Assembly (NCBI GenBank): GCA_963576475.1
Contig: OY754977.1
Coordinates: forward strand, 11,039,089-11,103,088
Reading direction: 5' to 3'
DNA from: Molanna angustata
Lineage: Eukaryota; Arthropoda; Insecta; Trichoptera; Molannidae
Length of the DNA stretch: 64,000 bases
Part shown: positions 43,751 to 55,765 of the stretch, piece by piece
Layout: each line of letters starts with the position of its first letter
Position numbering within the stretch: the stretch's first letter is position 1
Translations under genes and position numbers: made by a program
The notes under the pieces: generated by a model
The model's input: only the letters and a program-made list of their open reading frames with translations
Databases searched by the model: none
Told to the model about the DNA's origin: nothing

Positions 43751-45504
43751 ACTAGTGAACCCCCGGCAAACTTCGTATTTTCAGTATAAGTAAAAGTCGT
43801 CCTCCATAACCACCCGTCGCTTCAGACTCTTCAGTACTTCCCGTCCCTTCAGTTACTCCCGTCCCTCCAGTTAATCCCGTCCCTTCAGTTACTCCCGTCC
43901 CTTCAGTTACTCCCGTCCCTTCAGTTAATCCCGTCCCTTCAGTTACTCCCGTCCCTTCAGTTACTCCCGTCCCTTGTGTTACTCCCGTCCCTTCAGTTAC
44001 TCCCGTCCCTTCAGTTACTCCCGTCCCTTCAGTTACTCCCGTCCCTTCAGTTACTCCCGTCCCTTCTGTTACTCCTGTCCCTTCAGTTATTCCCCTCCCT
44101 TATGTTACTCCCGTCCCTTCAGTTACTCCCGTCCCTTGTGTTACTCCCGTCCCTTCAGTTACTCTCGGCCCTTCAGTTACTCCCGTTCCTTGTGTTACTC
44201 CCGTCCCTTCAGTTACTCCCGTCCCTTCAGTTACTCCCGTCCCTTCAGTTACTCCCGTCCCTTCAGTTACTCCCGTCCCTTCAGTTACTCCCGTCCCTTC
44301 AGTTACTCCCGTCCCTTCAGTTACTCCCGTCCCTTCAGTTACTCCCGTCCCTTCAGTTACTCCCGTCCCTTCAGTTACTCCCGTACCTTCAGTTACTCCC
44401 GTCCCTTCAGTTACTCCCGTCCCTTCAGTTACTCCCGTCCTTTCAGTTACTCCCGTCCCTTCAGTTACTCCCGTCCCTTCAGTTACTGCCGTCCCGTCAG
44501 GCCTGCCGGTACCTCCCTTCCCTTCATTACCTCTCGTCCCTTAAGTAGGTGAAGAAAAAATTTAATTCCCGACACAATACTGGGAAGACCTACGAAGAGA
44601 TGAAAGGACAGTTGGACCTTCTTTTTCCAGGATTCTCCAACTTCATAGGTAAAATGAACAAATACACGATAAAGAAGAAGAAGAAGAAGAAAAAAGTTTG
44701 AATCCAGAAACCGTTCTGGAAGACCTTTGAAGGGATGGTAGGACAGTTGCATCTTATTCTCCCAGGAAACTCCACCTTCATAGGTGAAATGACCAAATAC
44801 ACGATAAAGAAGAAGAAGAAGAAAAAAGTTTAAATCCAGAAACTGTCCTGGAAGACCTGCGAAGAGATGGAAGGACAGTTGGAGCTTCTTCTCCCAGAGT
44901 ATAAGGTCATTTTACCTTCATAGGTAAAATGACCTAATACCCGATGAAGAAGAAGAAGAAGAAGAAAAAAATTTTAATCCAGAAACCATCCCGGTCATAT
45001 GCTTGACAATTCACCAAAGTTTCATTGCAATCGGATGAACGGTTCTCAGGATAGTCCACCTTCATAGGTAAAATGACCTGATACCCGATGAAGAAGAATA
45101 TTTTTTTTTAATCCAGAAACCATCCCGGTCTTACACTCGACAATTCATCAAAGTTTCATTGCAATCGGATGAACGGTTCTCAGGATAGTCCACCTTCATA
45201 GGTAAAATGACCTGATACCCGATGAAGAAGAAGAAGAAGAAAATATTTTAAATTCAGAAATCATCCCGGGCATACGATCGACAATTCACCAAAGTTTAAT
45301 TGCAATAGGATGAACGGTTCCCAGGATAGTCCACCTTCATAGGTAAAATGACCTAAAACTCGATGAAGAAGAAGTTAAAATTTTTTGATCCAGAAACCAT
45401 CCCTGGTATACTCTCGACAGTTCACCAAAGTTTCATCGCAATCGGATGAGCGGTTTAGGAGCGCATTCAACACATACATACAAACATTCAAATTTATAAT
45501 ATAG
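43751..45504. repeat. Satellite-bearing macro-repeat, unit 2
   Basis: Same head (ACTAGTGAACCCCCGGCAAA), an 18-bp array at about 43838-44543 (near 39 units), about six of the 125-bp type units (44570-45430) and the same tail. Open frames of 190-192 codons in two frames (SYSRPF and LPSLQL repeats) exist only because 18 is divisible by three. Unit 2 is the longest because it has extra 125-bp units. Confidence 0.9.
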
Positions 45505-46820
45505 ACTAGTGAACCCCCGGCAAAATTCGTATTGCCCGTATAATTAAAAATGTTCCTTCATTACCACCCGTCGCTTCAGACCCTTCAGTCACTCCCGTCC
45601 CTTCAGTACCACCCATCCCTTCAGGCCCTTCAGTACCTCCCGTTCCTTCAGGCCCTTCAGTACCTCTCGTACCTTCAGACCCATCAGTACCACCCGTCCC
45701 TTCAAGCCCTCAGTACGTCGCTTTCCTTCAGGCCCTTCAGTATCTCCGTCCCTTCAGAAACTTCAGTGGCTCCCGTCTCTTTAGTACCTTCCGTCTCTTC
45801 AGGCCCTTTAGTACCTCCCGTCCCTTCAGAAACATCAGTAGCTCCCGTCCCTTTGGTACCTTCCGCCTCCTTCAGGCCCTTTAATACCTCCCGTCCCTTC
45901 AGTACCTCCCGTCTCTTTAGTACCTTCCATCCCTTCAGACTCTTTAGTACCTCCCATCCCTTCAGTATATCTCGTCCTTCAGTACCTAACCGTCCCTTCA
46001 GGTCCTTTAATACCTCCCGTTCCTTCAGGAGGTTAAGAAAAAGTTTAAATCCAGAAACCATCCTGGAAGACCTGCGAAGAGATGGAAGGACAGTTGGACA
46101 TTCTTTTCCCAGGATACTCCACTTTCATAAGTAAAATAACCAAATATACTAAGAAGAAAAAGGTAAAAGTTTGAATCCAGAAACCTGCGAAGAGATGGAA
46201 GGAAAATTGAACCTTCGTCTCCCAGGAAAGTCCACCTTCATAGATAAAATGACCTAATAATCGATGAAGAAGAAGAAGAAACATGTTTTAATCCATAAAC
46301 CATCCCGGACATATGCTCGAATATTCACCAAAGTTTCATTGCATTCGGATGAACGGTTCCCAGGATAGTCCACCTTCATAGGTAAAATGACCTAATGCCC
46401 GATGAAGAAGAAGAAGAAGAAAAAAAATTTAATCCAGAAACATCCCGATCATAAGCTCGACAATTAACCAAAGTTTCATTGCAATCGGATGAACGGTTCC
46501 CAGGATATTCCACCTTCATAGGTAAAATGACCTAATACCCGATGAAGAAGAAGAAGAATTTTTTTAATCCAGAAACCATCCTGGCCATACGCTCGACAAT
46601 TCACCATAGTTTCATTGCAATAGGATGAACGGTTCCCAGGATAGTTCACCTTTATAGGTAAAATGACCTAATATCCGATGAAGAAGAAGAAGAAAATTTT
46701 TTAATCCAGAAACCATCCCAGGCATACTCTCAACAATTCACCAAAGTTTCATCGCAATCGGATGAACAGTTTAGGAGCGCATTCAACACATACATACAAA
46801 CATTGAAATTTATAATATAG
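45505..46820. repeat. Satellite-bearing macro-repeat, unit 3
   Basis: Same head and tail; the CTTCAGTACCTCCCGTCC array (about 45583-46035) is diverged and longer-phased, alternating CAGGCCCTT and CAGTACCTC, like the block at 21355-21535 in repeat E. The 125-bp type units occupy 46035-46760. Open frames here (194 and 119 codons on opposite strands) are repeats. Confidence 0.9.
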
Positions 46821-48080
46821 AGAAGATAATTATGTGATGAACCGTAATTAGTAAAAACGATCGAACGAAAGAAAATCGATCGAACTTATACTTTGGACCG
46901 TGCAGTGTGCAGAAAACACTAAATTCCACACAAAAAAACGTGACGAAATTCATGAGTGCACATTTTATATAATAGACATATTTAAAAATATGTTTTTATG
47001 TTTGTAAAAACCTACCTTGAAAATACATAATACCTCCTTAATATATTTCTCGACATTTTACCATTACGATTAATTCCAAGTTACGTGAAAATCAGTAAGT
47101 AGGTACGTATGTACGTTATTAAAATATTTTTATTTGGAAAATGTTTTAATTCTTAAAACAGCCTACGTTACCTGTATTCGAAGAAAATGATCAAATTATT
47201 TTTTTTATTTTCTAAAGAACCATGTACTTACCTACCTACTCATGTAGATATATTATAAATAATATATTAGAAATATTCTGATACTCGATTCCTTAATAAA
47301 TAACGATGTAAAAAATTTCATTTCTTTCTACCTCAATCCAACGTTTTTATGTACTTAATATTATATAAAAGATAACTTATCATAATTAACTGAGTGGGTT
47401 GATTTTGTGGATGTAAATATTTAATAATCTTGGTATGTAGTTACCTTAGTACTTCTTCTCTCGTGTCAGCAGCAATCAAACTCATGACAACGTCGAAAAG
47501 AAAAAAAATACCATTTTTTCAACCCAAGTAGGTACTTATGTGTTTCGTTAAGTATACACCCATAGAATTATAAGGTACAGAAGCCGCGTGCAATATAAAT
47601 TTCGAATTCAAATGTATGACAAGTTTTATTTACATGTGTGTGTGTGTGTGTGTGAGGCGGTAGATCGGTAGGGTGTACGTATAGTGCATAGAAAAGAGAT
47701 TGACGGTATTGACGGCCGGGAACATTGTTCTTAGTTTTAGTTGTCATACTTTCATTGCGCTGACTAGGTATCTGTATAATATATAATCTAAGTATGCACC
47801 GATACAATATACACCGATATAATTCGATTATAAACTCTATCTATATTTAATTAACCCAATAGATTCTTGGAAACTTAATACATCACGATAAATAAAACAT
47901 GTCAATATTAAATGTGTTTACAAAACCAATCTGATATTACTGATATTTGGCATTCTAATTCGCTCAGATTTATATTTCTTAGATAAGTATATTGACAAGA
48001 GACCAACAAAACTCTCCATTATACCTATAGTTAAATAATAATAATATAAACACTTCCTTGCACCCTGCGCAAGTAGCGAG
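46821..48080. other. Unassigned AT-rich sequence
   Basis: A (GT)n tract lies at 47635-47655. No gene is supported. Confidence 0.3.
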
Positions 48081-48091
48081 TTTATTGCCAT

Positions 48092-48676
48092 ATGGTAATT
48101 TCTTCCAATTTACAATTATTTCCAGCCCAAAGAAGCAATATTAGCGAGAGAAATCAATTTAAATCATTTCTCCTATGCTGGGGAGCGAAATTTAGATCAC
48201 GTGTACTGTCAAGAACCACTAAAATCCTCATCTATAAAACTCTTTTACGACCTGAACTAACATACGGATCTGAGTGTTGGGTTCTTACTAAAAAGGACAT
48301 AGATGCGTTTCTGGTTTTCGAAAGAAAAATTTTCGGTCCCCTCTGCGATCAAGGCACGTGGAGAATCAGGTTCAACCACGAACTACAGAGCCTATTCAAG
48401 GAACCAAATATCGTCCAAACGATAAAAATAGGGAGGCTCCGCTGGTTAGGACACGTGTATCGTATGGAAGATGACCAGACACCAAAAAGAATCCTCACAA
48501 CGCGTCCGGAGGGAAGAAGGGGTGTGGGAAGGCCGAAACTAAGATGGATGGATGGAGTCGAGAGGGACCTTCAGATAGCCGGTGTGCGGAATTGGAGAGA
48601 AAATGCCATGGATAGGGTGCAATGGAGACGATTCCTTGAGGAGGCCAAGGCCCATCCTGAGCTATGGAGCCACTGA
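48092..48676 (+). pseudogene. RTE-type LINE polyprotein, C-terminal 160 residues
   Basis: From about 48190 the frame reads SRTTKILIYKTLLRPELTYG, SECWVL, then GRLRWLGHVYRMEDDQTPKR, GRRGVGRPKLRWMDGVERDL, QIAGVRNWRENAMDRVQWRR and FLEEAKAHPELWSH, and stops at a (TGA)n tract. This is the thumb and C-terminal end of an RTE-type reverse transcriptase, 5' truncated as is usual for LINE copies. The first 30 codons are not LINE sequence; they overlap a reversed LINE 3' hairpin at 48082-48116. Unbroken frame suggests a young insertion. Confidence 0.85.
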
Positions 48677-48757
48677 TGATGATGATGATGGGGATCGAAC
48701 CCAGGACGCCCGCACAGAAACCAAACGGCTTACCAACTGTGCCACGGTGGTCGGCTA
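48677..48757 (-). mobile_element. tRNA-derived SINE head, family 3
   Basis: In minus: GCCGACCACCGTGGCACAGT (A box TGGCACAGTTGG) and, 35 bp on, GGGTTCGATCC (B box), then CCCATC(ATC)n. Its 3' (ATC)n meets the (TGA)n tail of the RTE on the other strand, so the two elements share one trinucleotide tract tail to tail. Confidence 0.65.
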
Positions 48758-48824
48758 TTATATTATATTTACTAAACACCTATTTTCTTTTCTTCTAGAA
48801 AAGTTGTTAATCCCTTAATACAAT

Positions 48825-48885
48825 TTTATTTCTCTCTGCCTACCCCGTGAGGGACATGGCGTGATGGTATGTATGTATGTATGTA
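48825..48885 (+). pseudogene. RTE-type LINE 3' tail
   Basis: CTCTCTGCCTACCCCGTGAG, GGACATGGCGTGATGGTATG and (TATG)n, the last 60 bp of the main LINE family. Confidence 0.7.
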
Positions 48886-51240
48886 CATTTATATTGTAAA
48901 CCTACATTCTTAAATAAATATTTATCCAGAACGCGAAAGAATTTTTAAATAGTTTTGAAAAATGATATCATAGAAAATAAAAAACCGTTGATGATGGAAA
49001 ATCAATCAAGTTGTAGCATTTTTCGCTAATGATATCAATATGAAGTCAATCGTAATTATAGTTTGAGATGTACACGGGAGGTGACATAAAATGTATTTAT
49101 TAATCTTTTTGTATATAATAATATAAACAAATATTTCGGAAAATTTCTTAGTACGCCATATACATAGAAGCATCACAACTAATCTTATAGAGGATTTCTT
49201 AAAAAAATAATACACCGCTATGAGCAATGACATTTTATATAAAGACACGTTATATGCGATCAAAACATTTTACAAAAATGGTACAGTTTGATGAATTCTT
49301 ACAATGTTAGCAAGAAAGAGCACACACGACAGAATACATTAAGTGAGTAAGAGATCGTACAATAATAGACACACACTGCAGACATATTTTATCTTTTACT
49401 CTATCACATTATAATTATCTCTCACACCAAGCTATGTCTGTGAAAAAGACGAACTTATAATATTAAGTTATAGCTGTGTGAAAAAGCGAATACAACAGAA
49501 TACCTCCGTTTACCTACAAGCGAATATGACTTCACTAGTATCTCGTTTACTTAAAATTAAAATAACAACCGAAATATCCATATAAATATATTAGTTAAAT
49601 ATGCAGCATGAAATATATGGTCCTTACTTCACAGTTCTAGTGTAATTTTAACGTGTTTTTATCATACAAGATCGCATTTTCACTACAATACGTCCGGACA
49701 CTGCAACATCTTGCGGGCAACTAAAGTGAGGTAAGAATTAAGTGAGTTATGCGCCATACTTTTTGTTTACCAAATTTAAAGCCAAGTAACGTTATCTATT
49801 ACTTTTTTTATATATCATTGTATGGGAGTATGTGTTTTTAAATAAAAACAGAAATGCCATCAGGAAAACAAAACAAAAACTGATAAAGTATGTCATAAAA
49901 TTAATTTTAACAAAATAATATTTATAGACTGTAAACAGTTTACACAGCAGTGTCATTGTATTTTTTTATATTTTATGCGAATACAAAGTTCATTTTTTAA
50001 ATTGAATCCACAAACAAATAAATTATGAAACAAAAAAGTATCGATACAAACAAAAATAATAATATTACCAATTGATGTAAACATAAACTTACCTATATAT
50101 TTTAATCAAATCATTTTTGATAATAAGGATATACCTATGTACTTACTCGGATAATATTTACTGGATTTTATACCCGCAGACTTATACCTCTGTTAAAAAA
50201 GTCATATTCATATTAGTTAAAATAAAAACGTGTGTAGGTACTACATTTTTGTAACGTACTTTTGTATTGAGCAAAGAATTATAAAAAAATGTGCTATACA
50301 ATTAGAGAACTATCATTACCTATTTAAAATACTCAATTATAATAATCTACGTTGATATTCGTTGTCAATATAAATTTATGATTATTTTAATTGCTGATTA
50401 GGTATCATCAAATGTTTGTAATTAAATTTTTTTTTTTGGGTATTTGTACGTCATATAATACTAACTAATTAAAAATGTATTGTCAAATTAACAATATATG
50501 TATTTGTAAACCAATACATATTAAAAATCAATTTATTGCATAAACCTATTATCATTTGAATTTCTTTAATTACACAAATAAGATAATATTAATTGTATGC
50601 CATATTCAAGAAATATTGAATTCAATTTGTTTTATAAGTAATCATTGTCGATGAAATTTAATAATAGGTAATTAGTTAATTCCACAGTCAAAAGAAATAA
50701 TTATCTAAGATGGTATATAAATAAATAACAAATAATATATATTTTCTAACGCTAAAAACATATTCAATAATTTAAAAAAAAGTAGGTAGGTATATTATCA
50801 GTACACGTTAGGCGAGTTCTAATGATTTAAGTACCTACTTAGTTTTATAATGAAAACAATGCGTGCATTGTCAACATTGAAAATATTACGTAAAATTACA
50901 TTTAATAATAACGAAATTATAAAACATGACATGTTATATTATTGAAGAAGACACGTACCTTTCAGCACAGCTGTGTCGGTGTGTTGGTTTTTATATTCGT
51001 GAGTATCCAATATTACAGGTGCAAAAATACCTTACTAACACAAACACAGATAATAATAATCTTAGTAGACGAGCGAGTTTCGTGTTGACAAACCACACAA
51101 TAAAATAAACAAATCACAAAAACACAATAATATTTTAGATTTTATTAGTTTTATACACGAGCACTTGAGAACACAATTACAAATCACACTGATTTCGATT
51201 TAAAATATTTGATTTCAGCGCGGTAACAAATCCTTTTGAC
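48886..51240. other. Unassigned AT-rich sequence, 2.3 kb
   Basis: This is one of the few long stretches in which I recognise no repeat. No open frame longer than 85 codons and no motif. Only weak similarity to repeat D near 49030-49070 (ATATGAAGTCAATCGTAATT). Confidence 0.25.
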
Positions 51241-51248
51241 GTTTAGTT

Positions 51249-51590
51249 TTGGGTTTTTATATACACGGCACAGTTTTATCTAGGCGGGTTTTTTACAATC
51301 GAAATTTAACAGGTCTCAACAATAGCACAATGTTTATCAAAATGACTGAGGAGAAGGCAGTGTTAGAAAGGAATCACAACGAGAAATTATCGAGTCCGGA
51401 TATTGTCCGTAATGTGGTGAATATTATTTTTCACACACACGTGTTATCATCCGGCGTGACGATATACAGCCCAACACTACGATCTACCCCGACTGCATTC
51501 GGAGCCGTACTGACGGGCGACGGCAAACGGCAAGATCTAGCGCCAGAAAAACATTGTGGTTCGTCAAATAGGGCTCGCTAATATTTTTAT
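51249..51590 (+). other. Open frame in a less AT-rich patch, unrecognised
   Basis: A 110-codon frame (51249-51581) contains KMTEEKAVLERNHNEKLSSP (from an ATG at 51343) and ends RQDLAPEKHCGSSNRAR. The 3' half (51440-51560) is GC-richer than its surroundings. I recognise no domain. It could be a 5' exon of a host gene or part of a transposon; support is weak. Confidence 0.25.
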
Positions 51591-51692
51591 TTATTTATTT
51601 ACTTACACGTACGATGTACGCCTAATAGGACATTACATTACACAAATATGATAGGTATAAATTATTTATGACAATGTAGGCTCAACAATTAA

Positions 51693-52433
51693 GCTGGTTG
51701 CAGACCAAAATGAAACTACGCTGAAGCTAAGCTGTGCGAGCTAACCTAAGCCAACTAAAGCTAAGCTATTGTTGTTGCGTGCACACCGAAAACAATGCGA
51801 AAGTGTACTAAGTGTCAATGTGTACTATTTTACCGAGCCTGACGAACCTGTCGCTAGATGGTTAAAATGATTGAAAACGAAAGTTCTGATAATGAATTCA
51901 TTCGACTTAGAAAAATAAGTTTAATACAACTGGCATATTTTTTAAAGAAATTAATATATTGGATAAGAAATTGTTGTCATTGATTATTGGGGATATTATT
52001 TAACAAAATACCACTTGGCGAAAGATTCGCTGTTTGTTTAAAGTAAATATAACAAAAAAATATACCTTTTATATTAAATTTGTAATGGATATCAAAACAG
52101 AAAAAAATTGTGAGTCATTTATATCCCTTGTTATCCTTTTTCATATTTTTTTTATTTGAATCACAATAGTCAAAGATTGCCGAACAGATTGACAACAATC
52201 CGTCACGCACAAAGCACTCGACGATACTGAACTAGGCAACGTTGGCGTGGAGAGGTATCAGATGAGGCGGGAAAGGCGTGACTTAGCTGACTTAGCTCCC
52301 CGCATAGATCTGGTCGGCATTCACAACTAACTTAGATCACATAGTCTGCGGTCTGCACACTAGTATGAAAAATGACCTCAGCTACGCGAGCTAAGCTAAA
52401 ATAACTTAACTTGGTTTTTAATCTGCAACCCGC
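51693..52433. mobile_element. 741-bp DNA transposon flanked by TTAA
   Basis: Left end GCTGGTTGCAGACCAAAA and right end (reversed) GCGGGTTGCAGATTAAAA match at 15 of 18 positions, and both are flanked by TTAA (51689-51692 and 52434-52437). Subterminal AGCTAAGCTGTGCGAGCTAA and CGCGAGCTAAGCTAAA also mirror. A short ATG frame at 51867 (MIENESSDNEFIRLRKIS) may be a transposase start. TTAA duplication is typical of piggyBac, while the termini are not; some Harbinger-like elements use TTA/TAA, so class stays open. Confidence 0.75.
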
Positions 52434-53957
52434 TTAAGTGTAAACATATTATTAACATATGCAAATATATAGAATAAACAAGATGACATGAAAAAAATCC
52501 ATATGTGCACATTTTCTTAGATTTTCCATATGTCCATTGTAATGGACATCGGGTCTCAAGTAAGGTAATATTTTGCCTGTAAATTACTCTTTTTATTTTC
52601 TATGGCTATGAAATACATTTTTCTTCTTATTTTTTATTATTTTTCGTATGTTCTGTGGAAACGTTAACGAAACAATAATTGTTTGGCATATAACACAAAT
52701 ATACAGTACACTTATCGCAATACACGTAAATTTTCGTAACACATTTTACCCTTTGTAGCCCCTTTTTTCGTAGAAAATACATAAAAGAATCATTGCTTTT
52801 GAGACCAGATGATCATTGCAATGGATATTAAAGTTAATAAATTATTTTAGTCATTATTAATATATATTCATAAAAAATGGTCAATCACAACAAATTAAAG
52901 TTAAACTTATTTTTGAAACAAAATTGTGTGCTTATAAGCAAAAAAACGCTTGAAATAATATATAGTATCACACCACTAAACTGAAATTTATCTAACATGT
53001 GAAAAGCTAACATTCAATGGCGTGTTATATCAAAATTGTGCAACTGGTAGGGCCGAAATTGTTTGCATTTGGAAAATAAAGTTTTTAAATACAAATCGTT
53101 TTTATTTAGAACAAAATATATGTATGCGTTGTATGTATTTTATATGCATTTGTATTTCATGTCCATCGTAATGAACGCCATGTTTGAAGAGGTCAAATAT
53201 ATATCAAACCAAAAACGATTAGGTTAATTTTAATTTGAGATTGTTTTATTTTAAAAATTGAATAAATAATGTGTAGTAACCATTACACTTTTTTAGTTTA
53301 ATTGTGATATTGAACTCTTTACTGTCGGTTAATTAATTATTCAATAATATTTTTTCAACCACTTTTTACACTCAGTGATTTTGATCATTTTAATCTGATA
53401 CTTAATCCATTGGCCAAGAGATTGACTCTCGGTAAAAACACATTTTCCGATAAATTGTTTCGAAAATTGAGTTTACCGGGTTTTTAAATTCTTATCCGTT
53501 TTCCTCTTTTCAAAATACACGATAATAATAAAAATAATTCCAAAGAAAAATGTTCAACCGCTTTGACGTGCGCAGCTTCGGGATAATGACGAGAACAGCC
53601 GAAATATACGAATGCTATTGCAGTCAACGTAGATTATACAATACACGGTTTGCGAGCCACAGTTAAACGCGTATGATATGTTTCGGTCTTCAATATTAGA
53701 AATCTGTAAATTATTGTTTCATAAATATTGTACACTTCGATAAAAGGACATAAAACATAAACTCTCAACGATTTGAACATTTTTACCTTTTTGTAAGCAA
53801 ATGTTTCCTTCACAGCATTTTTATATTTTCAGGTTAGAATATTGAAGACACATTAAAAAAAGATGGAATACGTAAATTAATGAATTAGATTTTTTTCTAC
53901 AATTTTCATGGTCGTGTTTGTTTAATCCATAATATTAAAAGGTTAATTTATTATAGT
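52434..53957. other. AT-rich sequence with a recurring GTCCATTGTAATGGAC-like motif
   Basis: GTCCATTGTAATGGACATCG (52531), a reversed relative (GATCATTGCAATGGATATTA, 52812) and TGTCCATCGTAATGAACGCC (53160) occur in a background without genes; the first two also share GGTCTCAAG/TTTGAGACC in mirror order. Probably a degenerate inverted-repeat element. Confidence 0.35.
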
Positions 53958-54916
53958 ACTAGTTACTATCCAACTGTCGATGTTGATAGTATGCACAATT
54001 GAAGAATACGTACCAAACTATAAACACTTAAACACATATTAATAAATATTTTATGATATTTTGTTTTCTATATATAACATGTAGGTATATATGTCAGGAT
54101 AGGATAGTATGGAGATCAGTCTGTTTTCCTACCCAGAAGATGAAAACAGCATGATGGTATGTATGTATGTTTAGAGATTAAGTATCAAATTATTGAGTCT
54201 TCTTAGATATTATGTATAGGCCACTTGCCATACAAATTGTATGAAGCAATGTCGTCACTAGATTCAATTTTTATAAAATTGTTAAAAAAAATTGAGATGT
54301 AGGTAATACTACAATGCCGATATTTTTTATAGAAAATTAAATAATCTAATTGGGTTGTTTCGGCTTTCTTCGATATTTTTAAAAACTTTGGAAATATAGG
54401 CAGATAAACACAAATTTATCATAAAAAAGGTTTTACTTAATAAAAAATGTTTGAGAATCTGGATTTTTTTTTGAAAAAATTAATTCGAGATTTTATATTT
54501 GTCAATATTTATACCAATTTTCAGCATTATAGCCTTTATGGTTTTTGAGATATATAGAAAAATAAAGTAAAAATACCAAAGTTGATAACCCCTGGCTGAA
54601 ACAAAAATTCAAAATTCTGAGTATAAAAGTTTTGTAGGTCTATAACTATTTATATATTCTGAAATTTTGAGCTCTGGAAATTGAGCGAATCAAAAGTTAT
54701 AAGGGGGGGGACACACAGACACACTAAATATTCTACTCCGAATTCTAAGTAAATCCGTATAAAGAACATATATGCTGCGAAGCCTCAAAGTTGGTGTTTT
54801 TTTTACTTCAAAGTTGGAAAAACCGTGAAAAATATAGACCCTACATACAAATCTCGCGTATCCTGGCTTGATGATATGTAGGTACATTGTCGATTTGTTC
54901 AAGAGAACAATGTTGG
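53958..54916 (+). mobile_element. Repeat A (Helentron-like), copy 4
   Basis: ACTAGTTACTATCCAACTGTCGA start (slightly altered), AGGATAGGATAGTATGGAG, a short ACACACAGACACAC tract at 54711-54725, then the copy-3-type 3' end and a hairpin (about 54889-54908), ending TGTTGGA. Confidence 0.7.
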
Positions 54917-55029
54917 ACAAGAACTTTTAAAATACATGATTATCGATTTTGATTTTATGTACATAAATAAGTTTATTTTTAAATTATTTCACTAAACTTA
55001 TAGTACGACAGATAGCAACGTTTTCGATG

Positions 55030-55460
55030 AATCATGTATGTGTGGCTGTTTTAACTCTACACTATACCAAGGGGATATATTGGGGAGTTATGAATTCGTA
55101 TTTTATGCGTTTATTTTTTTATTGCAGATTATCAACTTGTACCATACTGAGATTGTATTCTGAAAGTTTCATCACAATGTATCTGTGTGTGTGCTGTGAA
55201 CTTCGTGATATGTATGTGTACTATGTATCACGCGCCCTTAAGGTTATATATTCACGAAAACGGCACTATAAAATGATCCAAATTATTATCATTATTACTG
55301 CGTGTTTTTTTTCGATTCTATTCCAATACACACTTAGACCCCATTAGATTTTGAAGGATATCTGATCAAGGCTTCTCATTTTTTAAACTTTCAAATATTT
55401 CAAAGTGATCCCAAGCTCGGGATACATAAAAATTGATATTTCATTTTTAAATTGCTATAC
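55030..55460 (+). repeat. Dispersed repeat B, copy 3
   Basis: TTTATTGCAGATTATCAAC, GAAAGTTTCATCACAATGTA, a GTGTGTGTGCTGTG tract, and GATTTTGAAGGATATC. The 106-codon frame across it has no motif and is not a gene. Confidence 0.6.
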
Positions 55461-55765
55461 AGGCGCATCACTTTCATAAAAATCCATTGAAGAATAATCA
55501 AGTTTACATAATAAAATATTTATATCAATAATAACTCAGAAATCATCTCGGGTGTGTCTTGAACAAATCACCAAAATTTCATCGCAAACAGACATACAAA
55601 TTATGTACTTATGTATATCTAAATTATTTGCAATTTTCACCCGTAGAAAGAGGATGCGCACTTGTAAACGCAACCACTGCCAGATGCCAGACTTAAATTT
55701 TTCATACCTATATTCAATAACAAAGAAAATATCATAAAACCAGCCAGCCATACGTAAATGTTTTT
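55461..55765. other. Unassigned sequence before the 85-bp satellite
   Basis: Two short frames on opposite strands; no gene supported. Confidence 0.2.

Noticed and set aside
42772..44552. LPSLQL and SYSRPF repeat proteins of 102-192 codons
   Set aside because: Translations of 18-bp arrays that are open in more than one frame at once, which is a mark of simple repeats.
45550..46134. 194-codon plus-strand and 119-codon minus-strand frames
   Set aside because: Both come from the diverged 18-bp type array in macro-repeat unit 3.
55027..55347. 106-codon plus-strand frame
   Set aside because: Lies within dispersed repeat B; the other copies do not keep the frame.
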